Below the pieces are notes generated by a model that had not been told where the DNA came from, did no database searches, and saw only the letters and a program-made list of their open reading frames with translations. DNA of 64,000 bases from Chionoecetes opilio (taxonomy: Eukaryota; Arthropoda; Malacostraca; Decapoda; Majidae), in the NCBI GenBank assembly GCA_016584305.1, contig JACEEZ010018548.1, positions 93,501-157,500 of the forward strand, in the 5' to 3' direction. Both the position numbers and the translations under genes were made by a program. Each line of letters starts with the position of its first letter. The first letter of the stretch is position 1. Below, in pieces: positions 22,589 to 34,166 of this stretch.

Positions 22589-23248
22589 AGTACATTTCGT
22601 TATTATTATAACATCTAACATTATTATTCCCTATCATTTATAAACATAGTCCGATCATATCTCACTTTAATACTCCCTATCATCTCACCTTAACACTCCC
22701 TATCATAATAATGCATATATAGGCAATATAATATATAGCCTACGTTACAACATGAATATTTTCCTACCATTATCCTTACAAAACCGAGATCTACTTACTC
22801 TTAAGTTGCCCATGTCTAGGAGACTTCCTGAGACCTTGTTCTGGATAAAATTAATAATAATATTTCGTCCTTCCAATACCTCGCTTATGTATCCTACTAT
22901 TACAGTTATATGAATGTAAACGCCACTCAGTTTTTACCTACACTTCTAAAACTATTTAACTATGTATTAATATTATTATATAATATTAATATTAATATAT
23001 TAACTATGTTCAGTGAAGTCTAAGAGTTAGTCTTAAGAGTAAGTAGATCTCAGTCTTGTAAGGATAATGGTAGGAAAATATTCATGTTGTAACGTAGGCT
23101 ATATATTATATTGCCTATATATGCATTATTATGAGAGGGAGTGTTAAGGTGAGATGATAGGGAGTATTAAAGTGAGATATGATCGAACTATGTTTATAAA
23201 TGATAGGGGATAATAATGTTAGATGTTATAATAATAATGAAATGTACT
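22589..23248. mobile_element. Foldback element: 217-bp inverted arms, 226-bp spacer
   Basis: 22589-22805 and 23032-23248 are reverse complements with few differences. For example TCCTACCATTATCCTTACAA (left) pairs with TTGTAAGGATAATGGTAGGA (right), and the outer AGTACATTT pairs with AAATGTACT. The spacer is AT-rich with its own ATATTAATATTA repeats. No coding capacity. The structure fits a foldback or long-TIR MITE. No clear target duplication could be assigned because the left side runs into (TC)n. Confidence 0.8.
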
Positions 23249-23344
23249 GGAGATGATCTATATATTTGGGAAGAGGCAAAGGATCCTATACAATGCTGCT
23301 GGGGATGCTTATATTACATGATATTTATAATATCTATAATAATA

Positions 23345-23590
23345 TAATCGCAAGTGTGTGCGTGTGTGTGTCTGTCTGTGTGTCCGCTATAGGTTCCGCC
23401 CCCAGTGGCGCAATCCCATCATATGGCACAGTTTTGGAACCAGGTCGACCAGGGAAAGGTTTTAAGGCCATTTTGGGGATGATCCGATCACTATAATGTT
23501 TTTTTTTAAATTTTTAGTATTAGCGAGAATTGAGAAGAAAAAAAAATATACGCGACATATTTTGCATGAAAAAAAAAAAAAATATCGAAA
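23345..23590 (+). repeat. Copy of the GGTTCCG module with (GT)n and poly(T)
   Basis: A (GT)n tract, then TATAGGTTCCGCCCCCAGTGG, then GGTTTTAAGGCCATTTTGGG, then T9 and TATTAGCGAGAATTGAG. The same order occurs in the repeated units at 29.85-31.56 kb. Confidence 0.65.
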
Positions 23591-23689
23591 AGTACTACTC
23601 GCATATATGGGTCCAGTAGGACGACATATCAACAGTTCCTCTGTTTTCCTACACACGTTGAAATCATCAGCTAGGAAAAAAATTATTTC

Positions 23690-25300
23690 TAGCTTTGTTT
23701 ATCACTAAATATTGGTTTGAGAGCTTATACAATAAGAAAGCATTAAATAATGGGATGGGGTATGGAAGGGAGGTCATCCTGAAAACATCAAAGGTGTCAG
23801 CTGGAATTCCACGTAAAGGAATTAGTAAGTGGAAGCTCAAGTCTTGTAAGGCTGTCATTTTATATACAACACGAATAGCAGCTCTGTGTAAACCTAGAGA
23901 TTCAGATTTAGGAGGAAATAACAGCGGATTGTTCGCTGAAATATCATATAAAAGCGACAATAAAAGAGTATTTGTTACAAGATGTGGGGAAACATGACTG
24001 AGGGGTCGCGCGTCAAAAGGTGCTAACGCGCCACCCCCCGGGAAAACTGTTTTTTTGTTGGATATAACTATTTCAACCCTTCCTCTATAACGTGGGAGTG
24101 GATGTAAGGACATTCTGGCACTGGGAATATGGTTGAAAGTCCATAGAAAAAAAGTACTACTTTCACCTCACACGTCTGGCTGAGTCCATCACCGGACTGC
24201 CGCCGCGAGTCAGAAAATCCCGACATCCCGTACCGTGGCAGCATTATTATTGGTATTTATTATTATTGCCTATTATTTTTTTCTATGTTACCTCTTCCAT
24301 ATTCGAGTATAGTGCGACATACAAGACAAGAGTAACATCTGGTACAGGAGTGACATTGGTGTTATTGGTGTTTATTTCTATTTTATTTTATTTATTTCAA
24401 ATTGTAGGCATTATTTTCGTATTGTTTATTAATTACCTACCTTTCATACGTGATGATTGTTAAAATTGCCCTCTAAAATGCCAGAAATCGCACCAAAAGT
24501 TCGGCATTAACAATCTTGGCAACGTGCCCGAGTATCTCATGCAAACGTCCTGCCCGATTTTTGGCAACCAGGTGCTGATGGTGAACAACACAGTAAATGC
24601 AAACCACATTAGGCACAATTTTTTTTCAATTGGGCATTGAACTACCGATACATTCCGACCATAGAAGCAGCTCTATATGTTGCACAAGTCACACAATTAT
24701 GTTGAGTAATTGAGTTTTGAGGAATAATTTTCTGCTGAGCTATCATTTAACTTAGGTTTTACAGATTATATACCCTTGAAAAAGATCATGCAATTTTCTA
24801 TTCCCAGTGACAAAACAATAACGAAATAGCTGTTCAAGTATATCAATCTGACATATGAAATTTGATCTGTGGCCGAACGTTGCCCCTGCAAAATTTTTCA
24901 TGGCTCCCTTAGGGCCCGTATGACCCACGTTGAGAAACCATGCCCTAGCATACCTCATTTACCCTGGGGGGCGCACGCAGCCGTGCAGGAATCCTATTCA
25001 AACTCATAATGGCCACTTGGGAATTTGCGAACATATTTGCGTTTGCGGAAGTATATGCTCAAACGCAAATCCGCAACTTTTTAGCCCTTTAGCGCACCAT
25101 ACGTTACAGTAAGTTATATTTTCTATACATTTATGCAGCACCTTTCATTTTGTCCATTGCAAGCCATTTCTACGCGCGCCGAAATATTTAGTTTATCTGA
25201 CAATTTTTACCCGCACCATATGTTTTCATGCATTTAAAAAATATATCAATGGTTTCGTTATTGATTGTAGTTGGACATAATACAATAAAATAAATACAAA
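23690..25300. other. No recognised gene; likely decayed transposon debris
   Basis: A 148-codon minus-strand open frame at 24113-23667 has no motif I know. Near 24950-24895 (minus) the string GCATGGTTTCTCAACGTGGG resembles a hAT terminal repeat, and may mark one end of an old hAT remnant. The rest is AT-rich without clear features. Confidence 0.35.
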
Positions 25301-26041
25301 GCAACAACTTAGAGACACACTGATGTATTCCGAATAAAGTATGTATAATCAATATTTGTACTTACCTTATGCTTCCACCTTAATAGCAAAATAAATTGTG
25401 AGTGTGAAAATAATAACATTTGTGAAGGGTGTTGTGTGCGGCTTGTGCTTGCGGGTATTAAGTTGTGGGGGGGCTGGTGTTGTGTGGCTTGTGTTGCGCG
25501 GGGACATGATGAGAGATCTGTGTTGCGTATTCGGGGCGGTAGATACGTTAGAGCTGGTAGAGTGACGATGGCGTTGTCTGGTGTGGTAAGGCAGCCGTGG
25601 CGGTAGTGTCGCGTCACCTTTCTGGAGGCGGCGGCAGGGTGGGTGTGGAGCACTGTTGACCTTCCTGATCCGCGGCATGTTGAGAGTTGCTGTTAGTGTC
25701 GTCTGCTTCGCTCTCTACTTGTATGGAGAATGAGTTGATGTTTTGATTGGGACATCCGTAGATATTGTAGTTTGCTGGCGTGTTGCTCGTGTTGAGAGCA
25801 ATCTCGTAGATTGCGTTGCGGCTATGTAGTAGACAGTAGTGCTTGCAGTCGTTGCTAGGTGAAGATGGTTGTGGTTGTGGTAATGGTTGTTACTAGGTGG
25901 ATGTGGTTGCTTTTTGTACTGGTGGTTGTGATTGTACTTGCTTGATGAAGATCGGCGTATAATCTTGATAGACGTGGAAGAAAGTGGAGAATGGCCGGAG
26001 TTTGTAATCTCTTGTAGAGTCTGGTTAGTGTTGCTTGTAGA
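25300..26041. other. No recognised gene; GT-rich stretch
   Basis: Overlapping Thr/Asn/His-rich minus-strand frames (25309-26067) come from a GTTG-rich composition and show no domain. The segment is adjacent to the repeat shared with 53.5 kb. Confidence 0.4.
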
Positions 26042-26063
26042 CAGCGTGGGGTATCCCACGCTG
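26042..26063. other. Perfect 9-bp hairpin with GTAT loop
   Basis: CAGCGTGGG / CCCACGCTG separated by GTAT, immediately 5' of the TTATAAGTCGG start of the shared repeat. Confidence 0.7.
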
Positions 26064-26069
26064 CCACCC

Positions 26070-26760
26070 TTTATAAGTCGGTATATTTGTAGGAGACATA
26101 GTTGGCTGAGTTAAAATGGTACTCCGGTTTTTTACACATTATTGTAAGCCGTTAAGGACACTGAATATTTACAACCAATAGTTAGTGACCACAGCAGGGA
26201 GTCCGGTGAACACTTGTGATGGTGCGTCTTGGTAGCGGGAGATCCGCGTGGTCTGCCTATCCTCTCGTGATTCTGGCCTCTCGTCTCCTATGTTACACGG
26301 GTCGTTGAACTCAACTTACTGCTGATAGCTATACATTTCGGTCCTGTGACTACTTGGTTCGAGCTAAAGAATGCAAGTATCATGGTTCTCACGGAGGAAA
26401 CTAGCAGGAAAGATATAAGTATAATTATAATATATATATATATATATGATTAGTATTATATATATATATTATATATATATAGAAATATATAATATATATA
26501 TATATATCTCCTATATAGTATATATATATATATTAAGTATATATATATATATAATATATATATAATTAGTATGTTTAAGATGTCTAAAAAAGTATATTGT
26601 TTTTTGATATTAAGTACATGCACATATCCTGTATGAAGTTATAATACATCTGACACTTGTGTGATAATAGGCGTGCAAATTCATCTAAGTAATAGTTATG
26701 CAAGTAATTAATTTGTTAGAAGTAAAACATCTGACTGACAATGTATCTAAATACTAATAC
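26070..26760. repeat. Dispersed repeat copy 1 (shared with 53.49-54.06 kb)
   Basis: TATAAGTCGGTATATTTGTA, ACACTGAATATTTACAACCA-like, GGTTCTCACG, ATATCCTGTATG.AAGTTATAAT and AGTTATGCAAGT occur in the same order and orientation in both places. This copy carries an extra AT-only expansion at 26430-26570. The length and lack of coding fit an LTR or UTR of a retroelement; which one is unproven. Confidence 0.65.
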
Positions 26761-27129
26761 ATCAATTGTATTTAAAAAACATTTGCCCCAAAATACATTT
26801 TACATCCACACAATATTCTATAAACATTACCTTCTTTCCAGACCAAAAACTTTCTTAAAATAAGGACCATTTCTTGAAAGTGGTAAAACCATGGTTCACG
26901 TAAACATTCAGCGTTGCCAGATAGTTGGCGGGTTTAGGCCAAATTAACTGATAAAAAAACTATTTTAATTTGTATATAATGAGTATTTAAATACAATGAA
27001 TTTAAATACTCATAAAGTATTTAAATAAGTAATTAAAATACATCGAAAACCAATGTATTTATAAATACAGTTTTAAATACACAAATGTATTTAAGTACGT
27101 AATAATAGAAATGTATTTAAAGACTGCCC

Positions 27130-27665
27130 CGCTCTGGCTGAGGTTTTCTCAAAGCTATATTTGGCATAGCAGAACTCACTTAGACTATGCGAAGCAGTTT
27201 TGATCTCACATACTATAGGATGGATATAGCCTTTTTAGAATCAGATTGCAGAGACAGATGACCAAAAATTATTCATGGGGTGTGTTAGAACTTTAGTTAT
27301 GAAAAAGAGATTGAAGCTTTAAATTTACACTCTCGAAGGAGGCGTAGAGTAGGGGCCATCTGATAAAAAAAAGTTAAAGTGGTTTAAAGGGAAATAATAA
27401 AGGAGGACTTAAGGTATAATCTGGGTTAGAACAAAAAATAACGGCTTCAAGCTGGAAACGTAGATTTGAAAAATAAATCTAGAGAAATGGCTTCACAAAT
27501 AGCGTGGTGAATTATTGGAGATGGAACACAGTGACAGGTGGTCAGTGCGGAGTCAATAGGAAGCTTTAAAAGGAGTCTGGATTATATTAATGGATGGGGA
27601 AGAAAAGGAGGAGAGGATCTCACGGCCTTCTGTAGTTTCCTATACTTTCTTATGTTCTTTGTTCT
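27130..27665 (+). mobile_element. CR1-like LINE 3' fragment, third copy
   Basis: It parallels 20812-21390 from CTCAAAGCTATATTTGG through ACTATGCG, GATTGAAGCTTTAAATTTACACTC and AGGCGTAGAGTA to ATGGATGGGGAAG and the TTTCTTATGTTC tail, which runs into a CT-rich tract. Heavily decayed, with no frame left. Confidence 0.7.
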
Positions 27666-27761
27666 CTCTCCTCTCTATATCTCTCCTCTATCTCGGCTCT
27701 CTCTCTCTCTCTCATCTCTCTCTCCTCTCTCTCTTTGTCTCTCTCATCTCTCTCTCTTACC

Positions 27762-27840
27762 GTCAGGGTGGTCGGTTGGTAGGAGGTGTGGGCTCGCATG
27801 CAGCGTTCCTGCGTTCAATCCCACCAGGTTTCCACCAGGT
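27762..27840 (+). mobile_element. tRNA-like (SINE-type) fragment
   Basis: GTCAGGGTGGTCGGTTGGTAGG followed about 35 bp later by GCGTTCAATCCCACC resembles the A-box/B-box arrangement of a tRNA-derived SINE head (B box GTTCRANTCC). It is not a functional tRNA: no acceptor stem is evident. Confidence 0.35.
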
Positions 27841-27919
27841 TCATCCTAGAGTGGTGGCACTTTGTATAGTCAATAACCTGTCGTGGTATTGCGAAGGTCT
27901 AGGTAGGATCAAATATATA

Positions 27920-28188
<269 letters not shown>

Positions 28189-28467
28189 ATCAAATATAAT
28201 ATAGGAGTAGCCGTGTTGTTCTGTCTGTCTGTCTTTCTGATTTGGGTAGCGCGAAATTTTAAATTCAATTTTTGATGAGAGTAGGGCTAAAAAAATTGCA
28301 AATAAATCGGTTTAGGTGGTAAAGCGGCTTGATCCCATGTCCATTGAATAATTTTGAAGGGGGTTTTGAGGGTATAAAAACAGTTTCGGAGTATTAGATT
28401 AAGGGAAACCTCTGTGGTACGATTGCCGCATTTCATACCTCGTAGACTCATGGACTACCCGTTTGTG

Positions 28468-28830
28468 AAGCGTGTGTGAGTGTGTGTGTGTGTGTGGGTG
28501 TGCTGCCGTGTGTGTGATGTGTGTGTGTGTGGGTGTGTGCATGCATGATGTGTGTGTGCCGTGCGTGCGTGCGATGCGTATGTGTGTGTTTGTGTGCGTT
28601 GTGTGTAGTCCGTTTTTGTGTGCGTGTCGTGTACGTGTGGGTATGTGTGTGTGTGTGTGTTTGCGTGTGCATGTATGCATGTGTTTTGTGTGTGATGGGG
28701 GGGCATGCATGCATGTGTATGTGTGTGTGTGTGTGTGTGCATGTAGTTGTGCTGCGTACGGGCGTGCGTGCGTTTGTGTGCGTGTGTGTGTGCGCGTGTG
28801 TGTGTGTCGTGTGTGTGTGAGAGTGTGTGG
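28468..28830. repeat. Imperfect (GT)n tract
   Basis: About 360 bp dominated by GTGTGT with GC and AT punctuation (GTGCGTGCGTG, GCATGCATG). Confidence 0.9.
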
Positions 28831-29294
28831 TTGGGTCGATAATTTCTAATATACTCCAGCACGGCCAATTCTAGTCAGCCTGTCTAGGGTTGGTTGGGCT
28901 CGACTTAGGCGTGTGCTGATGCCGTTGAAGTGTTGGCGATCCCGGGGAATCACACCCGGAAAGTGGCTCTTACCCCGAGACACTTTGACCAGTCGGACCA
29001 ACGACCCAGCCAACAACACGATTCCGCCAATTGGAGTTTGCACTCGCATTGTTGTCGAATTTATATTAACTCATACTACCGACATCAATACATGGGTCCG
29101 ACGTGACCAAAAGCACTTGTAATAATATATAGTATATACCCATATATATATCATAATATTATCTCTATACCTTACAGATATTATTATATATATATAATCA
29201 CTATCATATATAACCCGATACATATATATAGATATAATATATATAAGATAATATATAATGTATATATCATTATATATTAACGAGCTCAGACATA

Positions 29295-32078
29295 TATATA
29301 TATCCACTAGCCGCAAAGCCGCCCTCCGGGCTCGCCGGACCTTTCTAGGCTAGCTAATGCGACCAAAGCGTAGGCAGCGGCCCAAACTAGCCACTGAAAC
29401 GGACCAAAACTCCTGCTTATCTCGTGATTCGGTGGCCTTCGCCGCCTCACCAAACACAGGAATACCTCAAGATAGCCTTCCCATCTACTATTCCTTGCAA
29501 CATCTATAGACCGCTGTTAGAATATGTATGTATACACCCCACCATTTCACTCACCCATATACCCATCACCCCCACCCATTCAACCACCCATACCCATTCC
29601 ACCCCCCCACCCAATCTCACTCACCCTATTACCATCACCACACACCATTCATCACCCATTACCCATCACCCCACTATCCCTCACCCACTCACCCATCACC
29701 CCACCCCATTCACTACACCATCACCCACACCCATTACCCATCTACCCCACCCTCAATTCACTCACCCATACCCATCACCCTACATCAAGCGTTTCCTCAA
29801 TTCTCGCAACCCACTTTTTTTTTCCACAATTATCGCTAATAGGCGCTAAAAAAAAAAAACAAAAGTGATCGGATCTCTCATAATCTGGGCTTAACCTTCC
29901 CTTGTCAACCCAGGTTCCAAAAATGTGCCAGTATGCGGTGATTGCCACGGGGAGCGGAACCGATACCAGGGGACACACGACACACACACAAACACACACC
30001 AGACAGACGAGGACAGACAGAACACCTTTCGCTCTATATTATACTCATCACCCATCACTCCCCACCTATCCCCACCCATCACCCATCACCCCAACTCCAT
30101 CACCCCCACCCATTCAACTCACCCATCACCTCCCTCTCTTTTTCCACACCAGAATCCATCACCCCACCAATCACTCACCCATCCTAGACCCATCACCCTA
30201 CATCAAGGTTTCCCATATCTCGCAAACCCACTCTTTTCTTCCACAATTATCGCTAATGGCTGACTAAAAAAAAAAAAAAAAAAAAAGTGGTCGATATCTC
30301 AATAAGTGGGCCTTATTGACATTCATCATGGTACAACCCGGTTCCAAAAATGTGCCATATGAGGTTGATTTGCGCACGGGGCGCGAACATATCACCACCC
30401 AACACACACACACACACAACACACACACACAGACAGACAGACAGACCACACTTTTAGCCTATTAGATTCTATAGATGTCTTTATTACTAAACATACTATA
30501 TATATAATATATATACTATACTATATAGAGATCAAAATAATATTACCTAATACTTATATAACTATACTATATATATATACTATATTTATATATAGATTCT
30601 ATATATATAATAATCAAATAGCGAAAGTGTGTGTGTGTGTATGTGTCTCTGTGTGTGTGTGTCGTGTGTGATGTGTGTTGTGTGGCGTTGGTATTAGGTT
30701 CCGACCCCTTGGCGGAAGCCCACCATATACCACATGTTCGGAATCTAGCGTTGACCAAGGTTGAAGGTTTTTAAGGCCCACTTATGACCGATGATGCCCG
30801 ATACATTTTTTTTTTTTAGCAGCCTATTAGCGATAATTGTGAAAAATAAATTGGGTTGCGAGAATTGAGTGAAAACCTTGATGTTAGGGTGCATGGGTAA
30901 TGGGTGAAATGATATGGTGGGGTGATGGGTAAATGGTGTGTGGGCGATGATGGGTGCAGTGAATCGGGTGGGGGGGGATGGTCGTTGATGGGTGAGGAAT
31001 AGCAGGGAGGGGTGATGGGTGAAGGGTGAGTGATTATGGGGGTTGTACTGTGATGGGTACATGGGTGAGGACTGTGTGGGGGCGGTTGCGATGAGTACAT
31101 AGGTGATGTGAATGGGTGGGGGGTGATGGGTCTAATGGTGCAGTGAATGGGTGAGGGTGATGTGAATGGGTCTGGCGTTAATACATACATTTCTCTACAT
31201 CCCATGATTTCAGGAAAGTTAGAAGGGCTATCTGGAGAGTCTTCCCCCACCCCCTTTTGTGTTTGGTGGGCCCTCGGACCACCCAAAACACAGGGGTGGG
31301 CGAAGGCCCACCAATAGCTCCGAGGATCTAGCCAATCCATAATAATATAAGCGAAAGTAGTGTGTGTGGTATCGTGTAGCCTCTGTGTCGTGTGTGGTGT
31401 GTTGTGTGTGTGTGTGTGCGTGGTATAGGTTCCGTCCCCCGTGGCGGAATCCCCATCATATACCATACCTTTTGGACTCAGGTTGACCATGGAAGGTTTT
31501 AAGACACTATCGAGATGATCCGATAACTTTCTTCTTCTCTTTTTTTAGCAGCCTTTATTTAGCGATAATGTGAAACACAACGTGGGTTGCGAGAATTGAG
31601 GGAAACCTTGATGTAGGGTCACGATGGGGTAATGGACGTGAGTTGAATGCGGTGGGATGATGTGGTAATGGTTTTTTTTTTCATATGCGGGGTGATGGGT
31701 GAGTGAATGGGTGGGGGTGATGGGTGATGGGTGAGGGAATAGCATGGGGGGGTTGATGGGGACATGGGTGAGTGAATGGGTAGTGTGGTGATGGGTAATG
31801 CGGTGAGTGACTTATGGGTGGGGGGTGACGGGTAATGGGGAGTGAATGGTGGGGGGGTGATGGGTAATGGAGTGAGTGAATGAGGTTGAGGGTGATGTGA
31901 ATGGGTTAGGCGTTAATACAATACATTTCTACATCTCACTGATTTCAGGAAAGTTTAGAAGGGGCTATTGGCGAATCATGGCCCGAATGGGCACCTGGGT
32001 GGGCCCAACGCCACCAATAGCCCTCCGCAGGAGCTAGCAAAAGTCCGCCGCCGAGGGTGTCCTTTGCGGCTCAGTATA
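29295..32078. repeat. 2.8-kb inverted composite of module plus minisatellite units
   Basis: The outer ends are inverted: GCCGCAAAG..CCGCCCTCCG at about 29310 against the reverse complement of 32035-32075 (GAGCCGCAAAGGACACCCTC). Inside, a unit made of a CACCCAT minisatellite, poly(A) and a GGTTCCGxxCC...(AC)n module occurs twice on one strand (29.53-30.00; 30.04-30.45 kb) and twice on the other (30.61-31.17; 31.35-31.91 kb). The turn lies in TA-rich DNA near 30.5 kb. Copies differ by many small indels. Non-coding. Confidence 0.65.
29530..29800. repeat. CACCCAT / CATCACCC minisatellite
   Basis: Short units built on CACCCATTCAC, CATCACCC and CACCCATTACC repeat with variation. Related arrays are at 30050-30205 (same strand) and 30890-31170 and 31610-31910 (opposite strand, as GGGTGATGGGT). 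Confidence 0.8.
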
Positions 32079-32079
32079 T

Positions 32080-32525
32080 ATATATATATTATATAGAGTA
32101 TAGAGAGATATATATGATAGTATGAGATTAACCTATCACATATCGCTGAGATGATATGAGATAGATAGTATGTAGTCATGACATAAGAGAGATAGATATC
32201 ATATATAAGATATAGATAGATATCATATAATATATATATATATGATTATATCAGCATATATGGTAGCATATAGATATATGCATATATTAGTATATAGATA
32301 TTATAGAATGTATATGTTATTCTATTATTTTACATATATAGAGAGTAGAAATTATATGAACTGGATATATTATATATAGATAGTCCATATATATATATCA
32401 TATAGATATATATATATATCTATATACTATATATATAATATACTCATTATTATCTCTATATACTATAACTACTTATATTATAATATCATATATATAATAT
32501 ATATATATATATACATATAATATAT
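32080..32525. repeat. TATA/GATA-rich low-complexity stretch
   Basis: About 450 bp almost free of C and G, with TATATA, GATATA and GATAGATAG motifs, and irregular in phase. Confidence 0.85.
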
Positions 32526-32639
32526 CAAGTATCGACGTCCAAGCTCAGGGCCCTTTGCTTTGGCTCCGTTCTTGCGGGGAACGTGACGGTGACCGCCAAT
32601 TCCAGCAATGAATTCTCATTTACGTGCAAGTACATTAAG

Positions 32640-32890
32640 GCTTGTGCTACCGCAAAAAGTTTTTTTTTAAAGACCCCCCAGCTGATCTTTACCCACAGCA
32701 CTACTTGGATGTCAAATGTCAGCTCCAATCCGACAATAATTAGGAGTAGTTATACGCTACCCCAGATACTCATTAAGGGCTGTCTTTACGCAAAAAAACA
32801 TCTTACCGACGGCCCCCATTGATTTTGACACAACACTATCTTTGCAGGTCAAATTTCAGCTTAATCCGACAATCTATTTAGGAGTAGGTC
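32640..32890. repeat. Diverged tandem copies of about 128 bp upstream of the RTE-like LINE
   Basis: TGTCAAATGTCAGCTCCAAT and CCGACAATAATTAGGAGTAG at 32709-32748 recur as GGTCAAATTTCAGCTTAAT and CCGACAATCTATTTAGGAGTAG at about 32847-32887. Each copy is preceded by a CGCAAAAA..T motif. Confidence 0.6.
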
Positions 32891-32899
32891 TTTAGCACC

Positions 32900-34166
32900 T
32901 TTTTGCACATGCACATCGCACAAATCCTAGCGCGTTTCAGGTCCTGGTGGAACGCCGACAGTGAGTTTCGACAGGGGATGCTTGACAGCCTAGTGTTGAT
33001 CTCAAGAAGGCGTTTTGACTCTAGTGCATTCGTGATCACTCTGGGATCGTCTGCGACTTCAGGTGATTCCTGCAAGGACTATTGTGTGATAACTGATCTG
33101 TATCTGGGTATGCAGAGTGCTGTGCAAGTGTGGGCAGGTTCTATCCTAGCTTCTTTCCTGTGAATATCAGGAGGGAGCCAAGTGGGCGTCTTTGCCCCAT
33201 CACTTTTCAACTCGGGTATGGACTGGTTATTGGATCCAAGGTTGCGAGATCAAAGTGTATTGTGGAGCATCCGTCGGCAATCACTCAAGATCATTGATCG
33301 TTTTTGCCGATGATGCAGTAATCTTGCTAGTCGCTGAGGGTCCTTTCCCCGTGATGGTCTCGAGGCGCTGCACGAGGAGTCAAAGCCCTCTTCGGGACCT
33401 GAGGGTCTACCTGGTCTCAAGAACCCAAAGGTCTCAGGTATTGTGAGACTTACTAGATGAAACAGTACAGGTGTGCGGAGTCTTTTCCCCCTTTTGTGGC
33501 CGTGAGGACATTGAGATCTTGGAAAGTTTTACATACCTTGGTAGCGCAGTTCCATAATGAAGGCGGTCACCGTCAAGAAGTCCTACGACGGATTGTTGCG
33601 ATAGCCACGGTGTTCTGGACTCGCCAGCGGGAGTATTTGGCGTTTTGTCGGTACTGTGCAGGAGGACAAGATCGGATTTCAAGTCGCTTGTGATCCCCTC
33701 CTCCTACTCTATGGTGTGAGATGGACAATAAATAGGACTTGAAGAGACGAATCAATGCCTGTGGTAAACACGTGTCTTCGCAGAAACATGGGGTATCGCG
33801 GATGATTACGTGTCAAATCTAGGCGATTGACACCGTGATGACTGAATCGAGGGCCCTACTTACTGCATAGCCGTCAGCGCCAACTCCGGGCTTATTATGT
33901 GCATGTCGGCACGCTACCTGAAACGATCCTCCCATCGGGTTGTATCTGCTAAGAGACAGTCCGGCGTGGAGGAGGCCAAGGGGTGGCGCCCACAAGGCTC
34001 GTCGGCTGGGCAAGTTGATGTTTCTTGTCGAGAGCGCTTGGATATGGCCGAATCAGCCGAGCCTTCATGGGAACTCGCGCGTGGTTGAACCCGGAGTGGC
34101 GTCGTAGTTTTGGGGGGCGAGGCGACGCTCCACCCAGGCGCTATGCCCCCAAATGATTGATTGCAC
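32900..34166 (+). pseudogene. RTE-like LINE reverse transcriptase to 3' end, frameshifted
   Basis: Read across several plus-strand frames, the order is that of a LINE RT abundant in decapod genomes. There is an RRRFDS block (motif A region, usual KAFDS), ITDLYLGMQSAVQVW, then APSLFN.GMDWLLD and IRRQSLK. FADDAVILLVAE is the catalytic box (33301-33340). Then come FPPFVAVR, LGSAVHN-like and QEVLRRIVAIA, and a C-terminal Arg-rich block (AKGWRPQGSS, ELARG, GGEATLHPG, AMPPND). The 3' end is a short TGATTGATTG repeat, as in RTE-type LINEs. At least five frameshifts or stops are present, so it is dead. Clade naming is from motif memory. Confidence 0.75.

Noticed and set aside
24895..24950. hAT-like terminal string GCATGGTTTCTCAACGTGGG
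   Set aside because: No partner terminal repeat, target duplication or transposase remnant could be fixed, so not listed as an element.
28470..30450. CRISPR-like array in the CACCCAT and (GT)n repeats
   Set aside because: Units are too short and variable, with no distinct spacers, and the context is eukaryotic.
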